Made by a program: the position numbers and the translations under genes
Shown here: in pieces, positions 10,581-18,293 of the stretch
How positions within the stretch are numbered: position 1 is the first letter of the stretch
How the letters are laid out: every line of letters begins with the position of its first letter
Assembly (NCBI RefSeq): GCF_001591485.1
Contig: NZ_BCUZ01000025.1
Location: forward strand, 1-32,846
Direction: 5' to 3'
Length of the DNA stretch: 32,846 bases
Source of the DNA: Neobacillus fumarioli NBRC 102428
GTDB lineage: Bacteria > Bacillota > Bacilli > Bacillales > Cytobacillaceae
Notes under the pieces: model-generated
The model's input: the letters and a program-made list of their open reading frames with translations, nothing else
Told to the model about the DNA's origin: nothing
Database searches by the model: none

Positions 10581-11963
10581 CTAACTTTCATATGTGAATA
10601 AGATATATTGTTGTATGGAACTGTCTCTTCCTTCTAATACGGATTTTTTCAGCCCTGGGAGCCAAAGAATTCCGCCTTCTTTGTCAGTAATAACCGGCCA
10701 AATATCTCGTTGATCAAGAGGGATCTTATGATCAATAAAGATATCTTTTAATTTCCTTGATCCTTTCATGCCTTTTAGTGTCATACGGTCACCTTGTTTT
10801 CGCGTGCGGATTATAATCGGCCATTCAACGCTTTCTGCAGGAAAGACAGCTGCATTTGAGCTGGTCTTACTTGGTTCCGTTACTATATCAACGTAAATGA
10901 CTTGACTGTTTGGCAGCGCCACTTTGCCTGGCCCATTCATTTCAAAGAAATAGGGTTCAGGTTTATCCAGATGAAACTGAAATGTTATTTCAGAATAAGA
11001 ACGAATCACTTTTAATCCGTTTGGAAAATCAAGCCTGCCTGACGGCTCACCATGATGAATCAAGTGAAATATTTGGTCAATATGTACTGATGAAAGAGAT
11101 CCAGTTACTCCTTTGTAAAGATAGTTTAATATTAGTTGAATCCCTCTTCTTTGTAAAGGTAAAGGCACTTTAAGCAGCCGGGCAATATCTATTGTTACCC
11201 TGCTAATTTCTTTGTTTGTCACTACTGTATTCATTTCTCGGACAGTTAATTCCTGCAGAAGGCTCTCATCCGCCTGCATATCTTCGCTAAAGCGCTGAAA
11301 TTGTTCATGAACAAGCGGATTTTCCTTTTTTAAAAAAGGCAGGACCTGGTGGCGAAATCTATTTCTGCTATAGATACTCTCACTATTACTCGAGTCAATT
11401 CTTGGCGAAAGGTTATGGCGCCTGCAATAATCCTCAATCTCCGATTTTGACACACATAAGAACGGCCGGAAAATGCTCCCATGTTGAAATGGCCGGACGA
11501 ATGGAATTCCTGCCCTTGCCATTCCTGTACTTCCTCTTGTTAAGCGCATTAAAATGGTTTCTATTTGATCATCGCCATGATGCCCAAGTGCCAAATAATT
11601 AAACCCATACTTTTCCATAACTTGCTGATAAAATTGATAGCGGACTTCCCTTCCAGCAAGCTCTGCACTCATCCCTGTCTCCTTCATTACCTTAGGTACA
11701 TCGATTTGTACCATTTCAAACAGAACATTCGCCTGCTTACAATAATCCTTCACATACAGCGCATCCTCATAAGATTCCTGACCGCGAAACATATGGTCAA
11801 CATGTGCGACAACGAGTGAAAGGTTTGATTTTTCCCTTTTACTAATCAAATAATGAAGCAGCGCTAAAGAGTCGGGTCCGCCTGAAACACCGACAACCAC
11901 TTTTTTATTATGAAGGGAAAATGAACGGCGTCTCAAAAAGGCTTCAACCTTTGTTTCCAACAT
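10581..11963 (-). CDS. tilS: tRNA(Ile)-lysidine synthetase
   Basis: It attaches lysine to C34 of the CAU-anticodon tRNA(Ile), changing its decoding from AUG to AUA, and is essential. The 460-residue product opens with the PP-loop ATPase motif VSGGPDS (26-32). The HVDHMFRG motif follows, with the TilS-specific insert near residue 130-150 (LALGHHGDDQIET). The C-terminal tRNA-binding domain contains RTRKQGDRM and KLKDIFIDHKIP. It starts at an ATG with a purine-rich AAGGAAGAG upstream. It is followed by hprT after 22 nt. An 8-bp inverted repeat (11997-12004 with 12031-12038) lies in the upstream gap, with no assigned role. Confidence 0.96.
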   Translation of the reverse strand: MLETKVEAFLRRRSFSLHNKKVVVGVSGGPDSLALLHYLISKREKSNLSLVVAHVDHMFRGQESYEDALYVKDYCKQANVLFEMVQIDVPKVMKETGMSAELAGREVRYQFYQQVMEKYGFNYLALGHHGDDQIETILMRLTRGSTGMARAGIPFVRPFQHGSIFRPFLCVSKSEIEDYCRRHNLSPRIDSSNSESIYSRNRFRHQVLPFLKKENPLVHEQFQRFSEDMQADESLLQELTVREMNTVVTNKEISRVTIDIARLLKVPLPLQRRGIQLILNYLYKGVTGSLSSVHIDQIFHLIHHGEPSGRLDFPNGLKVIRSYSEITFQFHLDKPEPYFFEMNGPGKVALPNSQVIYVDIVTEPSKTSSNAAVFPAESVEWPIIIRTRKQGDRMTLKGMKGSRKLKDIFIDHKIPLDQRDIWPVITDKEGGILWLPGLKKSVLEGRDSSIQQYILFTYES

Positions 11964-12088
11964 TTTTTCTACTCTTCCTTAACCAAAAAGTTTATCTTTA
12001 GCATATCATCTAATTTTAGACTTGCCTACGATGCTAAAAATTTTCCTTAAAAAAGATGGAATTTCATGAACACCTACTTTTTACGAAT

Positions 12089-12105
12089 AAACCTTAAAGA
12101 GGTTT
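12089..12105 (-). terminator. Weak hairpin after yabT
   Basis: A 6-bp stem AAACCT/AGGTTT with a 5-nt loop starts 8 nt past the yabT stop codon. The tail is A-rich rather than T-rich, so termination here would be inefficient. Confidence 0.3.
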
Positions 12106-12112
12106 CATCCAA

Positions 12113-13114
12113 TTACAAAAGTTTTGTAAAAATATAAAATCCATATAGAGCGCCAAGAAGCGCCAAAATTACAAAAAAATCCATCCATCCTTTTCTTTTC
12201 TTTGTCTTACGGTAATGCTGTCTTGAAAGCGGTGGACTTGATTTTACGGATTTGTTTGATTTTTTAGTTATAGGGACAGCTGAAGGCTGTTTCCTGTCAT
12301 CCTGTTTTGGCTGAGTTAATTTTGCTAATAACTCTGTTCTCATCTGTATGGCTGTACTGTAATGACCTTGTAGTGCCTTTATCATGACCTTATTAAATTT
12401 CGTCAGCTCTGGTTTTTGACAGATCGCTTCAGTTAATTGTTTTAGCCCGCCGATCGTCTTTTTAAATCGTTTCGGATAGGCAGTATTGATCATAATCATC
12501 GCTACTGCAAACAAATCGTATGATGGTTCTGCCTTTCTGGAACCCAATCCCCAATAACCGCGGTCATAAAACTCTGTAAATTCCTTAATGGCCCTACCCC
12601 GGACAGTTGTACCACCAACATCGATGCATCTAATTTTCGGAGGCGGGCCAGTGACAATCAAGTTTTCAGGTTTTAAATCTCCAAACACCCAGCCGTTATC
12701 ATGCAAATTTGCCAAGTCATTCAGCAGCTGCAAAATTAAAATCGGCATCCACGATTTTCCCTTTTGCTCAATAAAGGAGAGAAAATCTATTCCTTGAAGA
12801 TAATCCATAACATAAAAGGAAATTTTCGATCGGTTTACCTCCCAATCATCAACATCAAGCAAAGAAGGCCCAAGGGTTGAAGTTCCCTGGACCTTTGCAA
12901 ATGATTTTAACACATTGACCTCCGAAGTGATCGACATCCCATTTGTGCTCATTTTTAATGCTACTTGCCCATTCCTGCCTTTGGCAAGGTAAACAACCCC
13001 GTTTGCACCAAATCCCAACTCTTTTATAATCGTATATTGATTGCCATGCCATTTCCCTTTAATAATAGTTCCAGGGCTGACTTTACATGGATTCTTCAAA
13101 GTATGATTCATCAT
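12113..13114 (-). CDS. yabT: Forespore serine/threonine protein kinase YabT
   Basis: This Hanks-type kinase is anchored by a C-terminal membrane helix (about 312-331). B. subtilis YabT is a forespore septum-associated, DNA-activated kinase that phosphorylates RecA. Visible motifs: glycine-rich loop GFGANGVVYLAKG (34-46), K54 in VALK, and a catalytic loop FGDLKPEN with D146 and N151. The DFG position is IDVGG (D165). The His of HRD is replaced by Gly and the Phe of DFG by Val, as in B. subtilis YabT. A basic, Lys/Ser-rich linker (about 265-308) precedes the helix and could bind DNA. The gene overlaps the end of yabS by 32 nt, suggesting coupled translation. Confidence 0.92.
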   Translation of the reverse strand: MMNHTLKNPCKVSPGTIIKGKWHGNQYTIIKELGFGANGVVYLAKGRNGQVALKMSTNGMSITSEVNVLKSFAKVQGTSTLGPSLLDVDDWEVNRSKISFYVMDYLQGIDFLSFIEQKGKSWMPILILQLLNDLANLHDNGWVFGDLKPENLIVTGPPPKIRCIDVGGTTVRGRAIKEFTEFYDRGYWGLGSRKAEPSYDLFAVAMIMINTAYPKRFKKTIGGLKQLTEAICQKPELTKFNKVMIKALQGHYSTAIQMRTELLAKLTQPKQDDRKQPSAVPITKKSNKSVKSSPPLSRQHYRKTKKRKGWMDFFVILALLGALYGFYIFTKLL

Positions 13115-13820
13115 CGCTCGCCAGCAGACTCCTTAAGGATGGTTTTTGGTTAAACGAAGATAAAGCAGCTCTTAGTGCCGGGCCTGTCGGTGTAATGCCG
13201 CCTGTAGACAACTTGGAAAAAATACTTGTCAAAGATTGTAGATTTGGCGTCCAATCCAGCAATTTTTCAACATCAGCCCTTTTTCCGGGAAATGCATAAA
13301 CAGAAAATAGATTTTCCCCAGTCCTTGCGTTTAGGCTAAGAGACAAGTCCAGCAGGGCCTCCTTTACTGTCGGCAGTTTAGTTTTCATGCTTGCACTGGT
13401 ATCGACAAGAATCAACACTTCTAAATCGACAGTTTCCCCCAGTTCGTCGACAATCTCCATTACTTCACCGCGCTTTTCCGGCGGCAGGTCTTCCATTGTT
13501 TTCGAACGTCCTAAAATTTGCTGCAGTTCCCGATTAACAACCCCTTGAATCGTTTGGTTCATGGCTTTGCGAGTAACCATTTGCACAGTTTGTGAGAGCG
13601 CCTCTGCATAAACAATTTGACTGATCCCGCCGCCTGAGGCGGCAATTCCTTCAATTTCTGTCATACCTTTTTCATCAATAACATCATGCTCCATTACACC
13701 AATTACATTAACGGTAATTCCTTGTTCCTTGGCTAGTGCAGCCATGGCAATCGGATCCTCACCTTGATTGGAACAGCCATCTGTAATTAATAGCACTTGC
13801 CTGAGTTTTCCTGTATACAT
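13083..13820 (-). CDS. yabS: von Willebrand factor A-domain protein YabS
   Basis: The 245-residue protein of unknown function is built of two VWA-like segments. The N-terminal one holds LLITDGCSNQGEDP. The C-terminal one holds a MIDAS-type DTSAS motif in LILVDTSASMK, with a downstream threonine in STGGITPTGP. VWA domains bind metal and partner proteins. It lies between spoIIE and kinase yabT, as in B. subtilis, and may act with YabT in the forespore (inference). I chose the ATG at 13820 (MYTGK), which has GGAGGGAG upstream. An upstream GTG at 13838 would lie over the ribosome-binding site. See the sigma-F-type promoter and hairpin entries. Confidence 0.9.
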   Translation of the reverse strand: MYTGKLRQVLLITDGCSNQGEDPIAMAALAKEQGITVNVIGVMEHDVIDEKGMTEIEGIAASGGGISQIVYAEALSQTVQMVTRKAMNQTIQGVVNRELQQILGRSKTMEDLPPEKRGEVMEIVDELGETVDLEVLILVDTSASMKTKLPTVKEALLDLSLSLNARTGENLFSVYAFPGKRADVEKLLDWTPNLQSLTSIFSKLSTGGITPTGPALRAALSSFNQKPSLRSLLASDDESYFEESM

Positions 13821-13828
13821 AAACTTCT

Positions 13829-13872
13829 CCCTCCACACTATTTATTGGTACCATTTTCGGCTATGTGGAGGG
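13829..13872 (-). promoter_or_regulatory. Hairpin hiding the yabS Shine-Dalgarno in read-through RNA
   Basis: On the minus strand CCCTCCACA (13872-13864) is perfectly complementary to TGTGGAGGG (13837-13829). The 3' arm contains the yabS GGAGGG. The 26-nt loop contains most of the proposed -10 region. The 5' arm lies between -35 and -10 of the yabS promoter, so it exists only in transcripts coming from spoIIE. Confidence 0.6.
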
Positions 13873-13881
13873 GATTTATAC
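13852..13881 (-). promoter_or_regulatory. Sigma-F-type promoter of yabS-yabT
   Basis: GTATA (13881-13877) matches the sigma-F -35 (GYATA). After exactly 15 bp, GCCGAAAATG (13861-13852) matches the GGNNANANTN -10 except for its second G. The predicted start is near 13845, some 25 nt before the yabS ATG. Confidence 0.55.
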
Positions 13882-13914
13882 ATATTAATAAAGGATCTCG
13901 GATAAAATAATCAC

Positions 13915-16386
13915 TTATGCTCTTCGTTTAAAGGAATGAACAGGAATGGATGCCCACTTTGGTGTATTATGCTTTATTTTCGCAACTGTTACCGTCATAT
14001 CATCAGGGATCATTCCGGATCGAGAGCGAATAACATCTTCCATAATTAAATCAGCAATCTCTTGCGGATCGTCTGTTTCTAACTCTAGGATCTTCCTTTT
14101 CATCCATAAATCATAATTTTCTACATGTTTTGGACCTTCAAATACCCCATCACTCATCATAATTAATAAATCCCCTGCCTTCAGCTGCTCGCTGACGACA
14201 TCGACTTCGAATTCTTGGAGAATTCCCATCGGCAGATTACTTGCCTGGATTTTAATAACTTTCTTCCCTCGCTTAATAAAGCTCGGAGTTGAGCCAATCT
14301 TCAGGAAATTTGCTGCAGCATTTTTTAAATCGATAATTGCCAAATCTAATGTAGCGAAAATTTCATCTGTTGTTCTTAATGACAGAATCGAATTAATCGA
14401 TTTAATTGCCACTTTTTCATCAATTCCTGATTGGAGGATTTTTTGTAATAATTGTAATGTTTCTTTGCTTTCATAATGGGCTCGCTCGCCATTTCCCATC
14501 CCATCGCTTATTGCAATGGCAAATTTCCCGGCACCAAGCTCAATGGTTGAAAAACTGTCACCTGAGATTAAACCGCCGTCCTTTGCAGCATGAGCTATTC
14601 CTGTTTCGATCCTATAGGCTTTGGATGACCTAAAGACCGCATGACAAAAATCATCTGCGAATTCGGCATTTTCATGTTTCACAACAATTGTTTCCCCCAG
14701 GATATCTGACAGCATTGGTGCAATGATTTTTTCACATTCACCATGGGTATTGTAAAATGGGAGGGACATCTCGATATCAATGTTTCCTGGTTCAAGGCTG
14801 TATATTTCCACTTGTTCAATGTGGATGCCAAATCCCTGAAGAGCTTCAATAATTTGTTCTTCCTGTTTATAATGATTTTCCCGTTCCCGCTGAATTTCTT
14901 TAGCGAAATTCTCCATTACCTCGGAAACTCCTAATAATTGTTCAGCAACAAGCTTACGGCTTTCCTTCACCTGCTTTTTTAGCTTTTGATTGGCTTGAAA
15001 ATACGTTAATTCCTGAGAAATAGTGTCATAAACCTTTTTGGAGCGTGAACAATACTTGTCCCATTCCCTGGATAATCTTAGGGAGACATTCCCATTATTT
15101 TGATCCATTTCATGTATAACTTCTTCTAAATAAGCATAGGTTGTATTAAAGTTTTTAGCCCAGCACTGTTCCTTTTTAAAGCATGTTTGACATGTCTTTT
15201 CTGTCACGTTGCTCATAAAGAAATCCATTTCACGGACACTTTCTTCCTCGTCCGATAGGACTTCTGCCTGTGAAAAGCTTTTGGAAAGAGCATTAAAGAC
15301 AGTGGAAAATTGAGAAACCCGCTGTGCTGTGACATCACGCATCTTCCGCATATATTTTTGTTGTTCAGCTGTATGTTCAGAAGTTCCAGGGATATATTTT
15401 GCCAGTCTTGCTGTTAAGCTTTGAGGTGTTAATAAAAACAATAGAATTGCTACAGCTGCCTCAAGAACAGTCGTTTTTAAAGAGCCTCCCCCTTCGCCGT
15501 ACATAGAAATTAATAACGTTGCAATTAGCAGCCCTACAGCAACTCCAACTTTTTTCCCTTCCTTTAATAATCCTCCTAATACCCCGGAGAAGGCCAATAA
15601 ACTCATTTGATAAAAGCTTGATACATTTGCAAGACTAAAAATCAGCCCAGTGACAACGCCGACTGTCGAGCCAATCGTCGCTCCGGCGATAAATGAAAAT
15701 ACTAACACTAAATAGCGGGACATGATATGGTCCATTGATAAACCATATACCTTCCAGCCAATTGTACCCGTTAGTATAGAAGCAAGCATAATAATCAAAC
15801 AGACGATCTCTTCTGTCTTCAATAATTGCCGCCGTTTATGGAAAGTTAGTAGGGGAATGCTTTGCAGAAAGATCATCGTCAAGATAAATGCAAGGCTTGC
15901 CTGGACTCCCACCATCATCACATCATATAAAGTGACTTGCCTCGAAACAAGAAAGGCCTCTAACAATTTTCCAATTCCCAAAATCATCCCGCTAAAGAAT
16001 GGCAATGCCTTCATTTCATTATCGAGCCATCTTTGACTGATACGGAAAATTGCCAGAAAGGAAAAGGTGATCACAAACGTTGAGGCTGCATTGCCTATCG
16101 AGATGGTCGCCGCTCCTGTAACCAACCCAATTAAAGCCAAGGGTGCCCGATCTTTTTTAATTAAATAAACAGATGCAAAGAAAGGAAGACTAAACGGTGT
16201 AAGCTTGTCCAAAATCAACGCTCGACCAAGTAAAAAGCCGATAATTAATAACGCTAAGCCTTTTTTTATCAAAAAATGATCCAGCAACGATTGGACTTTA
16301 TTTACAACACTCCATGGGTCCCATTTTGATGAATGAAAGTTAACTTCCCCGATCGGTTCTATTAAACCCCGCTCTACCTTTTCCAT
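13915..16386 (-). CDS. spoIIE: Stage II sporulation protein E, PP2C-type phosphatase
   Basis: It sits at the polar septum, interacts with FtsZ, and dephosphorylates SpoIIAA in the forespore to activate sigma-F. The 823-residue protein has an N-terminal multi-helix membrane domain (about 40-330). A central FtsZ-interaction and oligomerisation region follows, then a C-terminal PP2C domain. The metal-binding aspartates are in place: D610 (SGDSF), D628 (ISDGMGNG), D746 (MMSDGV) and D795 (DDMT), at the same numbers as I recall for B. subtilis. The ATG has AGGGAG upstream. Transcription is from a Spo0A-type promoter (separate entry). It is followed by yabS-yabT. Confidence 0.98.
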   Translation of the reverse strand: MEKVERGLIEPIGEVNFHSSKWDPWSVVNKVQSLLDHFLIKKGLALLIIGFLLGRALILDKLTPFSLPFFASVYLIKKDRAPLALIGLVTGAATISIGNAASTFVITFSFLAIFRISQRWLDNEMKALPFFSGMILGIGKLLEAFLVSRQVTLYDVMMVGVQASLAFILTMIFLQSIPLLTFHKRRQLLKTEEIVCLIIMLASILTGTIGWKVYGLSMDHIMSRYLVLVFSFIAGATIGSTVGVVTGLIFSLANVSSFYQMSLLAFSGVLGGLLKEGKKVGVAVGLLIATLLISMYGEGGGSLKTTVLEAAVAILLFLLTPQSLTARLAKYIPGTSEHTAEQQKYMRKMRDVTAQRVSQFSTVFNALSKSFSQAEVLSDEEESVREMDFFMSNVTEKTCQTCFKKEQCWAKNFNTTYAYLEEVIHEMDQNNGNVSLRLSREWDKYCSRSKKVYDTISQELTYFQANQKLKKQVKESRKLVAEQLLGVSEVMENFAKEIQRERENHYKQEEQIIEALQGFGIHIEQVEIYSLEPGNIDIEMSLPFYNTHGECEKIIAPMLSDILGETIVVKHENAEFADDFCHAVFRSSKAYRIETGIAHAAKDGGLISGDSFSTIELGAGKFAIAISDGMGNGERAHYESKETLQLLQKILQSGIDEKVAIKSINSILSLRTTDEIFATLDLAIIDLKNAAANFLKIGSTPSFIKRGKKVIKIQASNLPMGILQEFEVDVVSEQLKAGDLLIMMSDGVFEGPKHVENYDLWMKRKILELETDDPQEIADLIMEDVIRSRSGMIPDDMTVTVAKIKHNTPKWASIPVHSFKRRA

Positions 16387-16421
16387 TAAAATCCACTCCC
16401 TCTATTTCATCGTTGCCAATT

Positions 16422-16454
16422 ATTATAAGTTTAGTAGAATTAAAAGTTTGTCAA
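16422..16454 (-). promoter_or_regulatory. Spo0A-activated sigma-A promoter of spoIIE
   Basis: Perfect TTGACA (16454-16449) and TATAAT (16427-16422) hexamers are separated by 21 bp. This non-standard spacing is a known hallmark of spoIIE and other promoters that sigma-A uses only with phosphorylated Spo0A. The start codon is about 43 nt past the predicted RNA start. Confidence 0.9.
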
Positions 16455-16456
16455 AA
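16447..16456 (+). promoter_or_regulatory. 0A box overlapping the spoIIE -35
   Basis: TTTGTCAAAA on the plus strand fits the Spo0A box (consensus core TGTCRAA) and overlaps the -35 hexamer, the usual place for an activating site at this class of promoter. Confidence 0.65.
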
Positions 16457-16479
16457 TAGTGAACAGAATAAAAGAATCG

Positions 16480-16486
16480 TTCGACG
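16480..16486 (-). promoter_or_regulatory. Second 0A-like box upstream of spoIIE
   Basis: CGTCGAA on the minus strand matches six of seven bases of TGTCGAA. It lies about 26 bp upstream of the -35. Confidence 0.45.
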
Positions 16487-16520
16487 GTTTCCACTAGAAT
16501 TATCCATTCCATGCTATTTA

Positions 16521-16646
16521 GACAATTTTTGTTGTCGAATAAAAAACCTCGAGCAGCTGTGCCTCCGCCTAAAAGCTATCGCTTTTAGACGTGTGATGCT
16601 TATGCTGCCAGAGCTTTCCTTGTGGAGCTGGACAATTTTCGAAGTC
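16521..16646 (-). repeat. Non-coding repeat-like element between yabR and spoIIE
   Basis: This accounts for most of the 355-nt gene-free stretch 16387-16741, along with the spoIIE promoter and the yabR terminator. On the minus strand it contains AATTGTCCAGCTCC, which resembles the start of a dispersed non-coding repeat I remember from many Bacillaceae genomes. An 8-bp hairpin CTAAAAGC/GCTTTTAG (16569-16576 with 16580-16587) sits near its centre. The 9-mer GACAATTTT occurs at both ends in direct orientation (16521-16529 and 16631-16639). A plus-strand TTGTCGAATAA (16532-16542) is a good Spo0A box. I see no reading frame or tRNA in it. Confidence 0.5.
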
Positions 16647-16662
16647 AAAAATTTCTTTACTT

Positions 16663-16696
16663 TAAATAAAAAAGACAAGCCCTAAAAGACTTGTCT
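16663..16696 (-). terminator. Terminator of yabR
   Basis: A 7-bp stem AGACAAG/CTTGTCT (16673-16679 with 16690-16696) is followed on the minus strand by TTTTTTATTT. It starts 46 nt past the yabR stop. Confidence 0.88.
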
Positions 16697-16741
16697 TCTA
16701 TCCGTAAATCCAGCTATATTTGATTAAAAGTGAGCAGCAAG

Positions 16742-17170
16742 TTACCCGCGTCTGGCACCTCTTCCTCCCCGCTTGGATTCTGTGTGCCGCTTTAAGGAAG
16801 ATAAACGATCTTCACTATCTTTAAGAAACTTTGCCATTTTTGCCTCAAAGGACTCAGTCTTATTACGATCATTTGATCTGCCTTGACGAGGACGTTGCGT
16901 ATGAGCGTGTGCATGCTTTCTTTCCGATTCTGGTCTATCCTTTGCCTTTTTAATAGATAGCCCAATCTTTCCATCCTTTTCAACATTAATGACTTTCACT
17001 TCAACTTGGTCCCCGACCTTTAGATGATCATTTATATCTTTTACATAGTTGTCAGCAACCTCGCTGATGTGTACAAGTCCAGTTGTACCATCCGGCAGCT
17101 CCACAAACGCTCCGAAATTTGTAATCCCTGTTACCTTCCCTTGTAACTTGCTGCCTACTTCAATTGACAT
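16742..17170 (-). CDS. yabR: S1-domain RNA-binding protein YabR
   Basis: The 142-residue protein has one S1 RNA-binding domain (about residues 1-75: GSKLQGKVTGITNFGAFVEL, then GLVHISEVAD and VKVINVEKDGKIGLSIKKA). A charged, low-complexity tail rich in Arg, His and Gly ends in RRG and is likely to strengthen RNA contact. The exact role is unknown; it resembles B. subtilis YabR and general stress protein GSP13. AAGGAGG lies 12 nt before the ATG, longer than usual, with a run of eight T between them. It has its own promoter and terminator and so is a single-gene unit after divIC. Confidence 0.93.
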   Translation of the reverse strand: MSIEVGSKLQGKVTGITNFGAFVELPDGTTGLVHISEVADNYVKDINDHLKVGDQVEVKVINVEKDGKIGLSIKKAKDRPESERKHAHAHTQRPRQGRSNDRNKTESFEAKMAKFLKDSEDRLSSLKRHTESKRGGRGARRG

Positions 17171-17217
17171 AAAAAAAATTTTCCTCCTTAAAAATATAAA
17201 AAATATACTTACAATAT

Positions 17218-17247
17218 ATTATACAGAAAGGAAAAATTGAGTGTCAA
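17218..17247 (-). promoter_or_regulatory. Strong sigma-A promoter of yabR
   Basis: Both hexamers are perfect: TTGACA (17247-17242) and TATAAT (17223-17218), 18 bp apart on the minus strand. The -35 lies inside the nested inverted repeats described at 17227-17277. Confidence 0.85.
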
Positions 17248-17277
17248 TAACACTACAAATTAGTTCATTTTTCCTTT
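17227..17277 (-). terminator. Inverted repeat at the divIC end, overlapping the yabR promoter
   Basis: AAAGGAAAAAT (17277-17267, minus) pairs perfectly over 11 bp with ATTTTTCCTTT (17237-17227). An inner AGTGT/ACACT pair lies between them. The 5' arm covers the last codons of divIC. The 3' arm is T-rich and could serve as a terminator, but there is no clean T-run after it. It may instead be an operator for yabR. Confidence 0.45.
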
Positions 17278-17648
17278 TTGCCGTCAGGAATATTAAAGAT
17301 AATTTCATTTTTGTCCGAGAAAAAGTATTCTTTCCTTGCTAGTTTCGCAATGTAATCATCATCATTTAAGTTGACAATATCCTGTTTCAAGATACTTTGC
17401 TGATGTTTAAGGTCATTGAGTTTTGCTTCCAGCTTCTTCTTTTGTGCCACTTTGGCATCAAGGGCCGCGGTTTGAGATATATTACTGGATATCAATAAAT
17501 AAGAAATAAAGCAGGCAAATACGAAAAATATCGAAAGCCTCCTTAGTAATAATTTCCTTTTTCTTGCCGATGCGATCTCTAAGTGTTCCTGTTGTTTAAC
17601 ATAGGTTGTCTCCATTTTCGATACATTTCTTTTTTGAACCGCTCCCAT
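17265..17648 (-). CDS. divIC: Cell-division protein DivIC (FtsB-like)
   Basis: This bitopic septum protein works with FtsL and DivIB in the divisome. The 127-residue product has a short basic cytoplasmic N-terminus, one membrane helix (about 39-55) and an external coiled coil (about 62-98, rich in Lys, Leu and Gln). It ends with the family motif ARKEYFFSDKNEIIFNIP. The ATG has AAGGAGG 7 nt upstream. It follows yabQ by 12 nt and is presumably in the same transcript, although it is needed in growing cells. Confidence 0.96.
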   Translation of the reverse strand: MGAVQKRNVSKMETTYVKQQEHLEIASARKRKLLLRRLSIFFVFACFISYLLISSNISQTAALDAKVAQKKKLEAKLNDLKHQQSILKQDIVNLNDDDYIAKLARKEYFFSDKNEIIFNIPDGKKEK

Positions 17649-17660
17649 CCCAAAGCCTCC

Positions 17661-18293
17661 TTACTCTTTCTTTTTTTTCCATCTATCTCTCCACTTAAGG
17701 ATATAATTCCCGATTTTCTTGAAATTTCCTGCCGTTTTATTATATAACTTCTCGACGGAATTTTTAAGACCTTTCGGCATCAGTTTCCAAAAAATTAATA
17801 ATATTTTTTTCACAATCCCGAAAACTGCTTTTACTATAAATAATAGTATCCTCGAAACAAATTTGACAAGGGATAAAAGCCCCCTGCCAATCGAAAGAAC
17901 AATGATAATCATAAGTTGAACCAACCCGACAATCGGGTTATAAATCAGAAGCAGGAAGGTTCTCTTTGTAATTCGGGAAATCGTAATGACGGTTTGAATT
18001 ATGAGTTCCAATACTCGCAAGTAAATATTTTTAAATAAGCTTTGGTAGGCAGCAAACCCGCATAGGAGGGCAATGAAGATATAGAATCTAATTTCACCGC
18101 TATTTACTAAGAATAAAGTATAAAAAACAAGCATTGCTTGAATAATCCAAAAGAGCAAGTCATTAATGAAGACAATCCATTGTTTCCGCTTTGGTCGCTG
18201 CAAGAAACGCTGATAAGTATCAAACATCGCGCCAAACAGCGACCCCATTCCAATCATAGAAATCATCGTTAGAAATTGTGTTGAGAGGGTCAT
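17661..18293 (-). CDS. yabQ: Spore cortex/coat assembly protein YabQ
   Basis: YabQ of B. subtilis is a mother-cell membrane protein required for cortex formation. The 210-residue product has several hydrophobic segments in its N-terminal two thirds (about 8-25, 43-63, 68-84 and longer stretches from 95 to 165). The C-terminus is strongly basic (KWRDRWKKKKE). The ATG overlaps the yabP stop codon as ATGA, showing tight coupling. It lies between yabP and divIC. Confidence 0.92.
   Translation of the reverse strand: MTLSTQFLTMISMIGMGSLFGAMFDTYQRFLQRPKRKQWIVFINDLLFWIIQAMLVFYTLFLVNSGEIRFYIFIALLCGFAAYQSLFKNIYLRVLELIIQTVITISRITKRTFLLLIYNPIVGLVQLMIIIVLSIGRGLLSLVKFVSRILLFIVKAVFGIVKKILLIFWKLMPKGLKNSVEKLYNKTAGNFKKIGNYILKWRDRWKKKKE

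Noticed and set aside
16387-16741. tRNA genes expected from the B. subtilis map (Met and Glu before spoIIE)
   Set aside because: No T-arm, D-arm or acceptor pairing could be found on either strand; a GTTCGA near 16479 has no flanking complementary stems.
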